In this document: one piece after another, positions 22,949-35,860 of the stretch
Layout of the letters: each line of letters starts with the position of its first letter
How positions within the stretch are numbered: the first letter of the stretch is position 1
DNA from: Stratiolaelaps scimitus
Taxonomy: Eukaryota > Arthropoda > Arachnida > Mesostigmata > Laelapidae
DNA: 64,000 nucleotides
Assembly (NCBI GenBank): GCA_019614645.1
Contig: JABWDB010000046.1
Span: 558,001-622,000, forward strand
Reading direction: 5' to 3'
Notes under the pieces: model-generated
The model's input: only the letters and a program-made list of their open reading frames with translations
What the model was told of the DNA's origin: nothing
Databases searched by the model: none
Position numbers and translations under genes: made by a program

Positions 22949-25900
22949 TGGATAATATAGTTATTTAGAATATCCCAGACAAGTATCGGTCCCAAAAGGA
23001 CACACACCAGTGACCAATATCCCTGCAGACCATGCGTCAACCCCTATGTATGCGTACCAAAGTATTGCTTTCAACCATCACACATTATACAGGAATAGCA
23101 CGCTAAATAATGAACACCTTTTTAGCCGGGACATACTAGCGTACCAACAGCAGTGAGTAAGAAAACGCATTATCGTGGAACGTCATCAACTCGCGAATGT
23201 CTTATTGACCGGCCACAAGCGACAAACGGGCAGCACTCCTCTACACTTTGGAGCACGGTAAAGCTCTTTTTTTTTTATTATAACAGTTGTAAACGCCATT
23301 TACGCAATCTACAAACCCGTCGGGTCGAACTCAACATTAGATTGCTAGTCTAATAAAATAGACACCTCCCATAACACGACAAATCCTAGAACTCATTGAT
23401 CACGATAGCATATCGAACACAAATCTGGCCATTCCCTCGAGCCAGCTTATTCGCGGACACCGGCTATGCAGTACTATAATAATTTACCAAAGAAATATAA
23501 GCATCTTCACGAATTATTCAACAAACCCATCTTAATACCCACCTACGTTCCATTTCCTTGAAAATGATATTATGTATTTCATCGGCATCCTTCGAGGTTG
23601 CCCACCCCGTGTAGTAGACCATCAGCGGGTCCTTTGAGCAATACAGGTAGCCTTCGGCGTCGTCGACCTTCGACGGCGGATAATAAAAGAACGCCGTCGT
23701 AAAGTAGCAGGGAACCACAACACCTAAACGGCCTTGTTCCAGGTTGCGGAGCACAGATGTCTGCAGCAGATCTTCAGTTCTTGTTAAACCTTCAGTTCGC
23801 CTCACGAAGGCGGCTAACTCACGGAATAGAGGAAAATCAGCAGCCTATAACACATGAAAGCTGGATTTAGCACTAGCAGTAGTTAACGATCACACTTTTA
23901 AGGATCATCGTTGAGACCGAAGGATATGCACATCTGCAACCCCAAAGTAAGATCTCTTTGCCATATTTGATATACCGATTTGTCGTTCTATGAGATCTAC
24001 ATGCTATGGTGGAGGAGCTTCCGTGTCCCGGCTTAGAAATGCTGGCATATTTCGTTATGGCTTAATCTTATACGGCTCTCTCTCTCTCTGTAACTATACT
24101 TTGTGTTTCTCTTTTTAATAAGCTATAATAATATTGTATTGTATGAATGCCCGTTACTTGCCTCCAGTATTTCGTATGTACCAACTGAACTAGGGACCAA
24201 AAGCCTGTATCTTTCCGGATCCTGGTCCAAAACATCCTGCACCGAGTCAATGCGCGATGCCTGTGCCCGCACCGACATAACCGATTTCAAAGTGGCTGAT
24301 AAGTACGTGCTCATCACTAGCGAAGCTAACATCCAAGCAGCAAACAGGACACGAAGGGTGTCCGAGCTGTAGTGAGTCGATGGCGCTGTCAAGGAAAACC
24401 ACATGCTATTTCAGTTGGAAACGGACAAAAAAATTTTGAGCACGCGACTCATGACTTTCCATCTGCATATTTAAATGGGGATGATAACATGACAATAAAT
24501 ATCGATACTATGAAGAGGCTAAATGTTAAGTTTTGTTGCTTTAAATTATATTACGTACACAATATATATATATATATATATATATCCATGAGGGTCTTGC
24601 ATGTTTTATCGAACTTATAATCATAAAAGAGATGAATAAAGAGATACATGGTGTAACATGGTGAATTCTAAGAACACGCTACTATAATAGTGTCATATTA
24701 TACAATAGACACTAGTAGATTGAAGAATTCACTCCATAAGAGTGTCGAAATTCATGCTCCTCATGAAGTCAGATAATACTTATATCACATAATCTACAAA
24801 TATATGTGGTGAATTATCAACTCTGACAATACCCTTTGCAGCCATGCAGTGGACTGAAGGCCCACTCATGTTCTAGCGGGCGAATTTGTCACCAAGCAAC
24901 ACAGTATAATACCTTCCTGCAGTAGCAGTTCATAGAATATCGATGCATGATCTATAAACGTAATCCGCTCTTTTTCGGCCCGCACTTGAAATAAGCCCAG
25001 CGTCCAAGCAAGAGTCGGCAGCAAGAGCACGCATAAGCCTAATAGAAGCCACAGCTGAAAACGGCATCATACGGTGGTTCGCACTGTTGAAAGCTTCTAC
25101 GTTTAACTGTAACTAATGAACTTTCGCTTTAGTTAAGTCAGTACAGCGCGAAGCTATTATAACTACACGTATATGGTATGCGATGCTGCAGCATTGCAAG
25201 AGCAAGTGTATATTAAAATGGCAGCATGGCGGGATATAACTGCTTTGCCTCTTGGCGAATCAATAAGTCGAGAGGTGTCATACGCATACTTATGATGGTG
25301 AAGCTGCTGAGGAAATGTACAGGTGTCATGAGGCGTCATAAAATACAGAGCATGATATCAAATGTTCCTGAACTACAAAATAAATAATTCGATTTTGTAA
25401 TGAATAATCCAAATCCCCAAAGTCACTTAAATAGACAGGTACATTCTTTTCAATAGATTTTAGAACAGAAATTCGGAGAAAATTGCGCAAGTATTTTGTG
25501 TTTCCAAAAGCAAGAACTCTCTGGGTCCATACGGTATGAGAAGAAGTGTCTGTCAGCCATTTCCTACAACACACTTTCGTGAAAAATATCCCGCATTCTT
25601 ATGATGATTATAGTCCTGTTGATTTTCATGAAACTGATAGGCCCCAGATGCACAATTTACTTTGAATGTTGACTGTCCTGCTGAATACAGAAGCTGCCGG
25701 TCAGTTCCACAATTCTCTGCGGAAAAAAGAGCTTGTAACTCGTTTCCACCTCAGAAGGTGCTAGTTAGTGATTCTCCACAGTGCCTACTCTATCAGACTT
25801 CTGTATAATGAGACCATTTTACTTTATACAAAAGCGTCATCAAAACCTTGTAAAAGCTCTGCATTTGTGTCAACGCAAAAGCTGTTTTACTATCAAAGGA

Positions 25901-26690
25901 AGTATTCTGAAGAACGAGAACGGGCCAGGCGTCCTATACGGGTCAGGTAGACCTTGGACAAGGTCGATGTACATGTACTGCGAAGGCAGCCATGTTGTCA
26001 TCATCTCGATAACCTCCGACGTCTGAAACACGGGACCGAGCGCGAGATCAGCCACCTGGATGATAATCACATATGTATATCCGCAGACATAGCAGAATGC
26101 ACAATACACAAGCGATCAGTTCAGAAGGAAAACTACGAAGAAAAAGAGCTAAATAGATATGATGGTTAAATACAGAAATATTAACGATAATGTCGAGACT
26201 CTTAAGCGAGCCGAAATGTGTAGGAAAATTCGGAATTTTGTTTGGATTTTTATTAGATATTGATCAGCCTAGAAGTAGTTGGTTCTAACATCAGAGGCCA
26301 GAAACACGGGTTTAAATCGGCTTAGCACTGGTCACGACATTAGAATTAGTCTCTTAACGGGGGGTCTCTTTAAGCTTTTCAGGTGTTTCAATTCGAAAAC
26401 GACAACTGTTTTAACGCTCACTGGAATACTTCCCTAAATTTCATGCGGTAACAATAATCGGTATTTCCGTATCGAAACTTATACCAAGATGTCACGTTAC
26501 CAACCCCTTCGACGACGGGAGCTAGTTGTCCTGTGCAGGTCTTATTGGGAAGGCATCGACCCCACTCTGTGTACGGGTAGCTGATTCTCTCCCAGGGCAG
26601 GCCCATGGACGCAGTGATATTAGTGAACAATGAGGCCTGCAGTCCCTTTGGGGTCACGCCATCTCCGATGTCCTCCACTTGCGCGATGAC
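22382..26690 (-). CDS. Ionotropic receptor (IR/iGluR-like), 6 exons recognised
   Basis: Exons in transcription order: 26690-26505 and 26055-25891 (S1 lobe, ADLALGPVFQTSE), 25054-24913 (M1, LWLLLGLCVLLLPTLAW), 24385-24162 (M2/M3), 23844-23543 (S2), 22649-22382 (M4 and tail). Together 1287 nt, 428 residues plus stop, with compatible phases throughout. The S1 signature ADLALGP resembles the iGluR ADIAVGP motif, but the ligand-contacting Arg that normally follows is not evident, as in many divergent IRs. The S2 exon is 302 nt, exactly as in the + strand paralogue. The intron after the M2/M3 exon starts with GC. The first S1 donor (GGG/GTTGGT) is weak and is supported mainly by frame and family continuity. 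An AATAAA lies about 20 nt beyond the stop (22358-22363). N-terminal exons upstream are uncertain. Confidence 0.8.
24162..24385 (-). CDS. IR exon M2/M3 followed by a GC donor
   Basis: This exon encodes the pore/M3 region (LRVLFAAWMLASLVMSTYLS). It ends ...TATGAAATACTGGAG, directly followed by GCAAGT, the textbook extended consensus of U2 GC-AG introns. The paralogue ends ...GAAATACTTCAG followed by GTAGGT at the homologous point. Using the GT four bases further on would shift the frame and give a stop within three codons of the next exon (GCTGCTGA), so the GC donor is strongly favoured. Confidence 0.75.
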
Positions 26691-27887
26691 CTTAACACCG
26701 AAATATTCATGTTGTCATTAAGTTTGCATTTGACACCGTGTACGGACCAGTGCCAGATTGCGAAATGTGTATGCTGATCTGAATCTTTCTAGTCATTTTT
26801 CAAAAGTTCGCAATTGCCGGCTATATACCCTAGGTAGGTTTTGAGCTCCGTGCGCGAATTAAATTGCCATAAGCGTATACATATATTATGCGCAAAACCT
26901 GTATTGTTCTTGTTTTTCCAGGTCTACATAAATATATATATATATATATATATTTATGGTGCATTTCGATATCCTGTTATATCTACTACCGATTTCTGAA
27001 AATTAAATCGAGTTATGATTAAGTCCAGCTTATTATATCGACTACTACACTTACATTGATGTACGCAATTTTCAACGTGATATTCTCCCACGGTCGCATG
27101 ACGCCTTTTAACACAGATTCACACGGGTACTTCGGTACCGAAGACATAAATAAAAAATATACCCTGTGTCGTCAATATGTTTTTTTCTGTAAAAGCGAAT
27201 TATGCGTCTCAGAGACTAAGGGCACAACAAGACGATGATTAATAAGCATAATTTTGGAGTAATTGAAGCGATTATACATTAGTCACAATTCTACTAACCG
27301 GCTTAAACTTGGTTCATTAGCACGCAGTGAATGGGCTCATTTTACAAACAATTTTTACCATGACTTTTGCTCTAGTTTCAAAGTGCCAGTCCTAGACAAC
27401 GGTAATAGATAGGCTCTATAATAGGAAATTCTATCTAAACGTATATCGACACTTGTTAAAACACACAGATTTTGAGATTCGTAAAAAATTAGAAGATATG
27501 CAACTTTCATCTCGATATTGAATGCACACCACAACTTCGGCAGGTTCTAGACAAACTCGACGATGCTCTTAACCAGGCGTGGGGTTTTTACCGGCGACGC
27601 CACAGTTCTTGATCTACTTCTGAGTCACAACGACGGCTGAGCGGTAGTTTTATAGAATTGGCTAAGTCACTTGAATTACTCATTGAATCCGAGGAGATGA
27701 TCCATTTGCAAATATAAATACAGTTCCTCGACCGCGCTGGCTCATTCGATTAATGAACTGCCTTCTTATCGTATTAACCACGACCACAGAATACGGTGTG
27801 ATCCATGAACGATACTAGCATAGAATTTAAGTAATTGTAAGGTTTAGGAAAAAAACACGATCATATGGATTGTTTTGGAACTCTTAC

Positions 27888-29290
27888 CATCCATAGGTAA
27901 CACGGTGTACGTTATGTGGCATCTCGACACGTCTGAATTCATTAGGAGATAAGCTTCGAACTTATTTTGCCGGCTGTAAGACGGCAGACTTGAGTACGCC
28001 ACCAACATAATCGCTACCGGACGCAATACGTACGGCAGCTCTCAAATCCGAGAGCGTTTGGTGGTTCCGTTCGATAGATATTAAGCATTTAAAGCGCAAC
28101 CCCTCAAATATTTCAACCGCTACAGCGGTCTCTCACGTCGATCCTCTGAAAACGTCGGGTCTAGCGATTAATTATTGCAACGGCCGGGTCTTATTTATCT
28201 AGGTCGACCCTATACCCTTAGAGATACCTGGGTGAATGCAACATATAATCTACTCTTGTTAACATTAGACCGACAAGGACTACCTCTGTACCTCATGGTG
28301 TCTTACGACGTTACGTTGTCATTACGATCGATCTTTGTCACTGGGCATGCTGCAGATTCCACTGCGCATTTTATTGGTAGGCCGGCGTGAATATGTAACA
28401 GACGGCAGCCGCCCGCCCTGTATTTGTTTCATTGTTGTTTTGTGCGGAGAAAGGTGAAATAGTAGTAATGTATTTTTGCTACTTGATTGGAAAGAACTGT
28501 CAAGTCCAGAGCCGTGTGGAACTCGATCCCAACGGATGGATTTTGTTCCCGACGAGACGCTTGCCCTCTAAACATGCCTTGCCCTCTAAAGCGCACCCTC
28601 CACCGGAACGGACCCCAGTCCGCTTTGTCCTACACGAACATGTAGGCCTACATAGGATCATGTGTCTTCTCATGAACTTGAGGTATCTCGTGAACTTGAC
28701 CTTAAGGTAGCGTAGTCTATGCGCACTCGCCGTTGTCTTTCGAAGCGTTGCCTTTTTCTTGACTAATTTTTTTCTGCCACATTGTGTCCCTTCCATCAAC
28801 TCCCCGTCCTCTCCCATATGTATTCGACACTATTTTGCCAGCGTCTGATTGGTGTGGCCTTCTAACCGCGCCTTGCAGTGAGTACACAGGGCCGTCACGA
28901 ATTGTCGTCACGAGAACATTCCCTGCAAGAGCTGCGAACAAACTACGCTGTAACCAATCTGCAGGCATAAAACAGGATGTGAGAGACAAGAGAGCCAAAC
29001 AGGCTTTATATATTATACTAAGCACCACCACCACCCGAACGGAGGGTAGTCGTGTGTAGGACGGAATAGAAAACGAGTATCTTGATGTCTAAATGAAAGT
29101 TCCTTGGTTTCACAGGCTTCCGAAGGTTCCGAGTCCCTAGCGCAGATTCCCCTGCTCAGGACGACTCCAGCTTCGGGGTCAAGTTTCGTGAAGATAATTA
29201 CCGCGTCATGATATGCGCCACTCAAACCTTTATTCAGTGTGCCACAAGAACGCATTGAACATACCGCTGCAACCATCAACCATACTTGTA
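27888..29290 (-). CDS. Candidate N-terminal exons of the - strand IR gene (uncertain)
   Basis: Three open segments lie upstream of the S1 exon on the same strand. One, at 28038-27888, ends at a strong donor (GGATG/GTAAGAG) and encodes FEAYLLMNSDVSRCHITYTV. Another, at 28958-28867, encodes LQRSLFAALAGNVLVTTIRD after a CTGCAG acceptor. A third, at about 29290-29050, encodes MRSCGTLNKGLSGAYHDAVI. Phases of the last two can be made to agree, but 28038-27888 exits in phase 1 while the S1 exon enters in phase 0, so at least one exon is missing or one assignment is wrong. They could form the extracellular N-terminal region, or belong to another gene. No family identification was possible. Confidence 0.25.
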
Positions 29291-30165
29291 CGTATGCGCA
29301 GCTTTATGATCACGCAATGACGACGCTTGTTCTACGCCAAAAGACATCAATCTATTAAGAGGAAGATTTCGTTAAAGACGCCAATGAATATTTAATCAAA
29401 CGCTCATTACCTTTATTCATTTTTGCTTTATAACTCAAACCATTTACGACTAGCGAATTATCGCCCATAGTATCGCCTTGTTTTGTATTCCATTTTCATT
29501 CCCTTCGATTTGACTCGAAGGTCGATCACACGATACCTTATCAATTATGTTCTACAATCTCGTTTCGAAGACTATATCAGGCGGCCAAACGTAACACGAA
29601 ACTCTAGCGCAGTTATTTTATTCCTGAAGAAAGTACTGTTACTCAAGCGTCATAAAAACAAACATTTCCCTAAGAGTAATGACAACACTATGAAAAACAA
29701 CGCAAACATGTCTGCTGATCGGAAAATTTGACAACGCAATGCTAAGGAGAAAATAACCTTAATGGACAATTATGTTGCATATAATAGAGCATGTACAATA
29801 TGAATCCGAAATCACCATCAATTCCTATGTTTATGATTGGTGCAAACGCCTTCTACGAGATCCTTGATAATATACACAGCTATATACACATTTGTCACGG
29901 GCATGTTTTGTATGGGATGCATATATATATATATATATGTGGCGGGCATCCCTTGCATGGGATGTGTATATGGTGACAGTTAGCGAGTTCAATGATGCTT
30001 CGCTTGGTTTATCGCATCGTTCTGTCTAATTTTGGAAATGTGCTACCATGAAAATGAATGTAATTTTGTTCATATAAGAGTGATTTACCTATCTCAAGAA
30101 AGCAGGTTCGAAATATTTGGGTAACAACGATCGCGAAATGAAATTATGTTTCGTTGATGGTGTTC

Positions 30166-30197
<32 letters not shown>

Positions 30198-32192
30198 CCA
30201 ATTAATTAGTTAGTGTTTAGCAATTGTTTGCTTTCGCAAAAGATTGGCAAGAACAGTTACAAGATTTTCACGAAACCTTATGCGTGATTAGGCAAATATA
30301 CGAGGACACGTCGCCTCGATACAAGAATACGTATACATGTGTATATATAGATATATTCTACGAGTTCTCATAAACCACTAAACATTTACTAAAATGTACT
30401 ATACAGAAAGCAAACTATATCTGTCGAAGTCATATGCGCCGAATCTCATTCGAATGACAAAAAACCGACCTTGCCATCTAACTGGCACTCGTCTCGGTCA
30501 TCAAAAACTAGCGCACCATGATGCGCCATTACTAAATATACGCTGTACATAGATTTTGGTGTATGTACTTAATAACTAAACTTAGGATAATCGAAAAGGC
30601 TGTTGTCGAGGTCCAACCTGTCGACAGTACATGGCATAACTCTTGTATGGACATAATATAACCAGCTAAGTCAAGGACGTTGCCCTATTGTCATTTCACT
30701 GTCTGCGTATTGGGTGATCGACGCCGCGCCCGTCCTCAACGAAAGTGTGATTGCTATTCGGATAGCTGACGGGCAACGGACCTGTTTTGACCCAGTGTGG
30801 GTCTTTGCTTTTTTTGCTTACTAGATACATCCTAAGTTCATATGAAACAGAACGCTATAAACGCAACCTGTACGCCAGCTGAACGCGCAGCCACCCATAA
30901 TCAAGTGTCTCTCCCTCTTGGTTACAATATATTGTGCAAACTGAATTGAATAACACTAAACAAACCTGTAAGGAAGGCCACTTGCATGTTTCAGTCCGAT
31001 GAAAAGTTATATTAAGTTACGCGATGCAAATTTTTGTATGTTCATACTAAAGCTAACTGAGTCCCATTCGTCAACAAGCTGCTGTCAGTTGAAATCGTCA
31101 TTAGCTTACCGCAAATGATGATGGCGCCTCATTTGATAGAGGTCATCAATTTTTCAAGGGTGGCCAATATAACGATACTCTAATATGGCGAACGTTGGGT
31201 AACATACATATCGCGAAAACATCTGTGAGCACTTACAAGTTTTATAATTGCATATACATTCAGATCTCCAACTAACTTGTTGAATTGTCACCAAAAAAAT
31301 AGACTTCTTAAATAAATTTGACGAAGCTTTTCTTTTTTTAACCGTTTGTGCTCTGCCTTTTAATTGGATATTTAGAACGCATTCAACGACCAGACGATCG
31401 GGTGACTATCTAATCGTCTGCTTTGAAATATTACGGTGCATAAATACATGATGCTAGATCAAATGTGTTTTACACCATCGCGTCGTTCCGTTGGGGCTGC
31501 TCTCCACTTCGGCGCCAGAAACGCCTCTCGCGATCTTTCATCACAGATTTATCTGCACACTTCACACACTTCGATAGAAGTAGGAGACTTCATAGAAGTA
31601 CGAGGTGTCCATTCAGCTTTAAGTGAGCAATCCCGGAACGATTTTCTCACTCCAAACCATCCGTGTTTGCTAAACTCACAAAAGGGAAGACTTCAAAATG
31701 AATTGGTCTATCTTAATCTGTGCCATTAATGTCATCATTCGATCCGCGGCGTATTCCTGCCACTGGAACAGGGTTACGCAGCTAAGAATCGCACTTCTGG
31801 TCTCCTTTTGAAAAGGCTATATAAAATTAGTATGGGAGGGCAGCTCACACGGAAAACTCATGACTTAACTTACACTTAAGTTCCCTCGTTTTTCTCCTCT
31901 TGAAGATGAACTATTCGAAAGATATTTATTATCATAGTCGATGATAAAATACTAAGTCATGTATTCGTTGATTTTATAGTCTTTGTTCTTGATGTTGATT
32001 TTGTAGCTGCTGCCGATGATTTTGAAGCTGTTTGTTGGTGATGCTGATTTTGGTTGTCGTCGCGTCCACCATAAACGCCGTCTCAGGCGAGGGTGGGTCT
32101 TCTCACGGGGGCATTGACTCTCCGCCTGCACCTGACGGGACAAACGGATCAAGAGGCTGACTTGTGATAACGATGGAGCGGTCCGGTTTCAG
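29291..32192. other. Intergenic spacer between IR and ABHD13 genes
   Basis: AT-rich, with TA tracts at 29920-29938 and 30166-30198. A 97-codon frame at 31436-31729 (+) lacks family features. The segment 31930-32192 is likely ABHD13 3' UTR. Nothing else is supported. Confidence 0.4.
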
Positions 32193-35100
32193 CTAAAGGA
32201 CTTCGGCGGTCACGTGAACGCTCAGCCGATCCTCAGGCCACACCGTACGTTCAGGGCCTCCGTCGGAATCCACAGCTGATTTAACCGCCTGTAACGAACA
32301 TAATCAGAGCTATAAGTCCGTATTTATTAAACGGTCGAATGAAAAATATCTACGACCCCCTCACTGCGAATTCCCTCGACGGGGTCTACCATAGGCTGAT
32401 CCGCGCCACCGGGGACAAGCGCGCAGGATCTTTCCTTCTGCAACGCCTGTCCCTCGCTGTGCAGAGGCAGAGAGGCAATGCCATCGCCTTCCTCGGGACA
32501 ATGTCAGCCTCGGCCCCGGTCCCCAACTAATCCCCCCCCAATAATTCCTAATTATTGTATGTTTGAATAAATATCTTGTTTGATTAAAAATGTATCTATC
32601 TATCAGTTATTCTGATTTGGACACTGTAGTTCGGGTCATGCGATTGCCAGCTCTTTTAATATTATTCTAATATTATCTCTCCGATATTACGCTATGGCGC
32701 TCGCACTCACAGCGACATGTAACAGCGCAACGCTTTGCAGAACTAACCTCGATAAAATCCCTGCAAATTTTGAAATAGCCTCTACATTGCCACGTTTGAT
32801 TATGTCCTCCACTCTCGAAGGTGGCCAGACGCTGAAATAAACAATTTTACAGGTGGTTAGTTACTCCGTCAGTCAAACCTTCGACTTTGTTGTATTTTGC
32901 AAGGAAAATTATAAAGCGGATAATTATTCCCCCTACCCTTTTGCTGTTTCACCGTTATCATAATATACTTTTAATTAACACTATCTCCAACTATGACGCT
33001 TCTTGGCCCCTTGTTGCTTCGAATATGGCTTACCCTAAAATTCGCGGGACACTTCGTAAACAGTGTACGCATCATAGCAGGAGGTATCAGGGTATCCGCA
33101 AGTCCGGATACGAACAACGTGGGACATCGAACACGGCTGATTCGATCCTCCGAGGCAAAGACGTTTTTATAAAAAAGTCGAGGCACGTACCGGATTGCCT
33201 TATACGGAATAATCACCTGTTATCCAAATCAACGGGAACGACAACATCCTTTAGAAACTAGAGCCTAAGCAATTATCGATGATTGGCCAGCTTTTTTTTT
33301 TGCTGTATGGGCTGAAGTCACTGCACTTCATTCTTCCGTACGCATTTGATTACATCGATGAATGGCCATTGGGAGCCCACCAACAGGAATCTTCTCGTAA
33401 AAATAACCGTAATTGAAACCGGCATATAGAAATAAACATCTGATCCGTTTTGTAGATGGTGTACCGCATATGATCATCTCAATCAGGGATTAGGCTTTCA
33501 TCTCAAATTGTCCTAATACAGTTCTGAGTAGAATTTTGCTATGTGTTCACCCCAAGAAAAGACACATGCTTATTTCCGACAAGTACTCACTTGGCCACGA
33601 GCATAAAATGGAGTTGAATCAGTGTTAGAATGATTATCAGCGCAAAATATATATATATATCGTATGTTACCTGAGGTTTAGAAAACCTGACCTTGGCTAG
33701 GGACGGAATCGATGTGAACGTATTTTCCAGCATGACACCTGCCAACCGACATGAATATTTCTGATGACTAGCCACGTAGATCGCCACCGCACCACCTAAA
33801 GATCTGCACAAACACAAATCTCGTAGGTTTTGAGCGAGTTTGAAAAAGAACAAACCCATGTTCGTGTTAGGTGAGCATTCCGACTTCAACGTACCTGCCA
33901 AAAATAAGGATGTATCGCTTGTCAATGCCGGGATGATTGAGCAGGAAATCCATGCCAGCCAGTGCATCACGATACAGACCGGACTCCGACGGCGTGCCTT
34001 CACTTCGACCATAGCCCCTGAAGATGACATACGTGAGGATTAAAACACATTCGGCCGACTAGAATAGCTGTAGCTTCATTCTTAGACATGAATACCATGA
34101 CCAATATAATTTGCATATTTATTTAAGCAGTCAGCGCACTATCAGTATCGTAGAACGTATCATGTATTCGGTATACCCAAAGCGTGCGTAACAAGAACAT
34201 GCGTTTGTGCTTCTGCCAGCGCGCTGGCTTGGGCGTTCTGTTGTTTCACAAAACAAATATGAAAGGTGTGGCTCATACAACCATAAAACATATGCTGTAC
34301 ATTATATCTAAGTAGAACAAGCCATTAATTATTAACATTTGTTCTACGTTTTCACTATTCTCACCACAATACTTACCGATATTCTAGGAGCAGAATGTTC
34401 ACCTTCGAGGTGTGGAACATGCCGTGCGCGTGCGCCAAGCGATGTCCAATGTTGCCGGCATTGCCATGAAGATATAAAATTGTGGGGGCGGCTTCAAAAT
34501 CGTTTTCCTGTTTGATCAGGAAACCATGGAGGCGTACGCCATCCGATGTTTTAATTGTCACCTGATGACAACGAACCAGTTAACCGCAACAGAGTGGGTC
34601 CGGGGTGAGAACCGTAGCGAGGCGGATGAGACACGTTCGTGTTTTTCAATTATACACAATAGGTATATGTTAAAATAGTGGCCCGGGGCAATGAATGAAA
34701 ACTATGGCAAATTTTTAATTTTAATTTTTGTTTTCAAAAGCGATCTTAACATTTGTAGAGTAACATAATATACTGGCCATTTCGATAGTTATTATCAGTG
34801 CTAGTTATCATCTCTGTGTGTGTTTGCAACTAATTTTCGTTTTTTTGCAACTAATATTAACTAGTAATTATAATAACTGTATGGACAAATCTGCGAGTGA
34901 ATACCGCATCGATTCATATGTATCCCGTGGGATTCGAATCCAAGACCCTATGGTTCCAAATTTCCCGCGTCACCCGGTCAATGCTCATTTACTGAGCCGA
35001 CCAAATGGTCCTTACCTCCTCGAATGGAAGGTTCATAGCCGACGGTAGAACAACATGTGAACGCGATGTCTCCGGCTGCTCAGGATGGTAGAGCAGCTGG

Positions 35101-35860
35101 TCGCAGATATTATACAGTGCTCTCATCGAACTTGCCGCCACCACTCCTATTGCCTATATATAATAATGGGATCAGAAGAAAAGGGTTAGAAAAGGTCATT
35201 TTCAGACATGTGCCAATCGAACACACGAATGCTCACGAATGTAACATGCGTAACAAACTATGCTATGACTCGGGAACTTGTTGGCGGCTTCTAATCGGCG
35301 CATTCATCTCTTTTTTTTGTATTGTCAGATACATTTGATAGTGTTCACGTGGTCTCACAGCGTAGGCCGACTTTTAATTGAGCCTGAAGAACACCAATTA
35401 CTTCCAGCGGGTGAGTTTATTCAAATATGCATTTCGATTTGCGAATCGCGGCAGTCGTTCGCAAATTCATTCCCTTCGTTTTTGACAACGAACACGTGAG
35501 ACCTTGGGTACATTTAGAAACAACCACTTACCAGAAATCCGTTGATGTAAAGATAGATCACGAAAGCAATGAACAACGTGGGGCCACACTTACGCCCCGC
35601 AATGAAACAGCCCACACAGGTGAGTTGTACAAGTAGTTTCAACAAATGATATTTTCCTCGGGCACCAGCTGCCGCAACGCCAGCAGACAGCTGCGAGTGT
35701 GGGATCGGCAGCTCAGTGTAAGTGCCCCCAGAAGGCCCCGATGCGCCCGAGCCAGTGGGGTCCTCCGTAGGGATGCGAACATACCTGTTAAAAACCAATA
35801 AAACATGTTTACCCTTGTCGTCTACCTCGAGATAGTGTCATTGGCGCGCTCCCAGGCCAT
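32193..35860 (-). CDS. ABHD13: ABHD13-like alpha/beta hydrolase, complete, 9 exons
   Basis: Exons: 35860-35826, 35784-35532, 35153-35016, 34561-34377, 34017-33895, 33803-33692, 33216-33034, 32831-32748, 32288-32193. They total 1209 nt, all phases agree, giving 402 residues from MAWERANDTISR to a TAG stop. A membrane anchor lies near residues 72-110 (TLFIAFVIYLYINGFL). The hydrolase domain has the oxyanion loop YLHGNAGNIGHR, nucleophile elbow GRSLGG (Ser about 246, split by an intron), acid in GLADTLIPP (Asp about 323) and His in GGHNQTWQ (about 353). These are hallmarks of ABHD13/BEM46-type serine hydrolases; the natural substrate is not known from the sequence. The human protein, as I recall, is shorter (about 337 residues); the extra length is mainly the Gly/Ser/Pro-rich N-terminus. 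AATAAA candidate at 31925-31930. Confidence 0.92.
32355..32590 (+). mobile_element. 5'-truncated copy of element A in the last ABHD13 intron
   Basis: This fragment encodes the element A C-terminus (LDGVYHRLIRAT, FLLQRLSLAVQRQRGNAIAF), very similar to 4678-4838, then TAA, a C-run and the AATAATTCCTAATTATT hairpin tail with AATAAA. It is inserted antisense within the 32289-32747 intron of the ABHD13-like gene. It lacks knuckles and RT, as expected for a truncated retrotransposition product. Confidence 0.8.
34915..35010 (-). mobile_element. tRNA-like (SINE-type) promoter segment in an ABHD13 intron
   Basis: On the minus strand, right after the donor of exon 3, GGTCGGCTCAGTAAATGAGC (A-box-like) is followed about 45 nt later by GGATTCGAATCCC (strong B box). 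The spacing fits a tRNA-derived SINE head. No body shared with families A or B was seen, and no clover-leaf with CCA-side pairing was established, so a functional tRNA is not claimed. Confidence 0.4.

Noticed and set aside
35040..35110. tRNA-like A box in GGCTGCTCAGGATGGTAGAGC
   Set aside because: It is the reverse complement of coding exon 3 of ABHD13 (YHPEQPETSR), which explains it fully.
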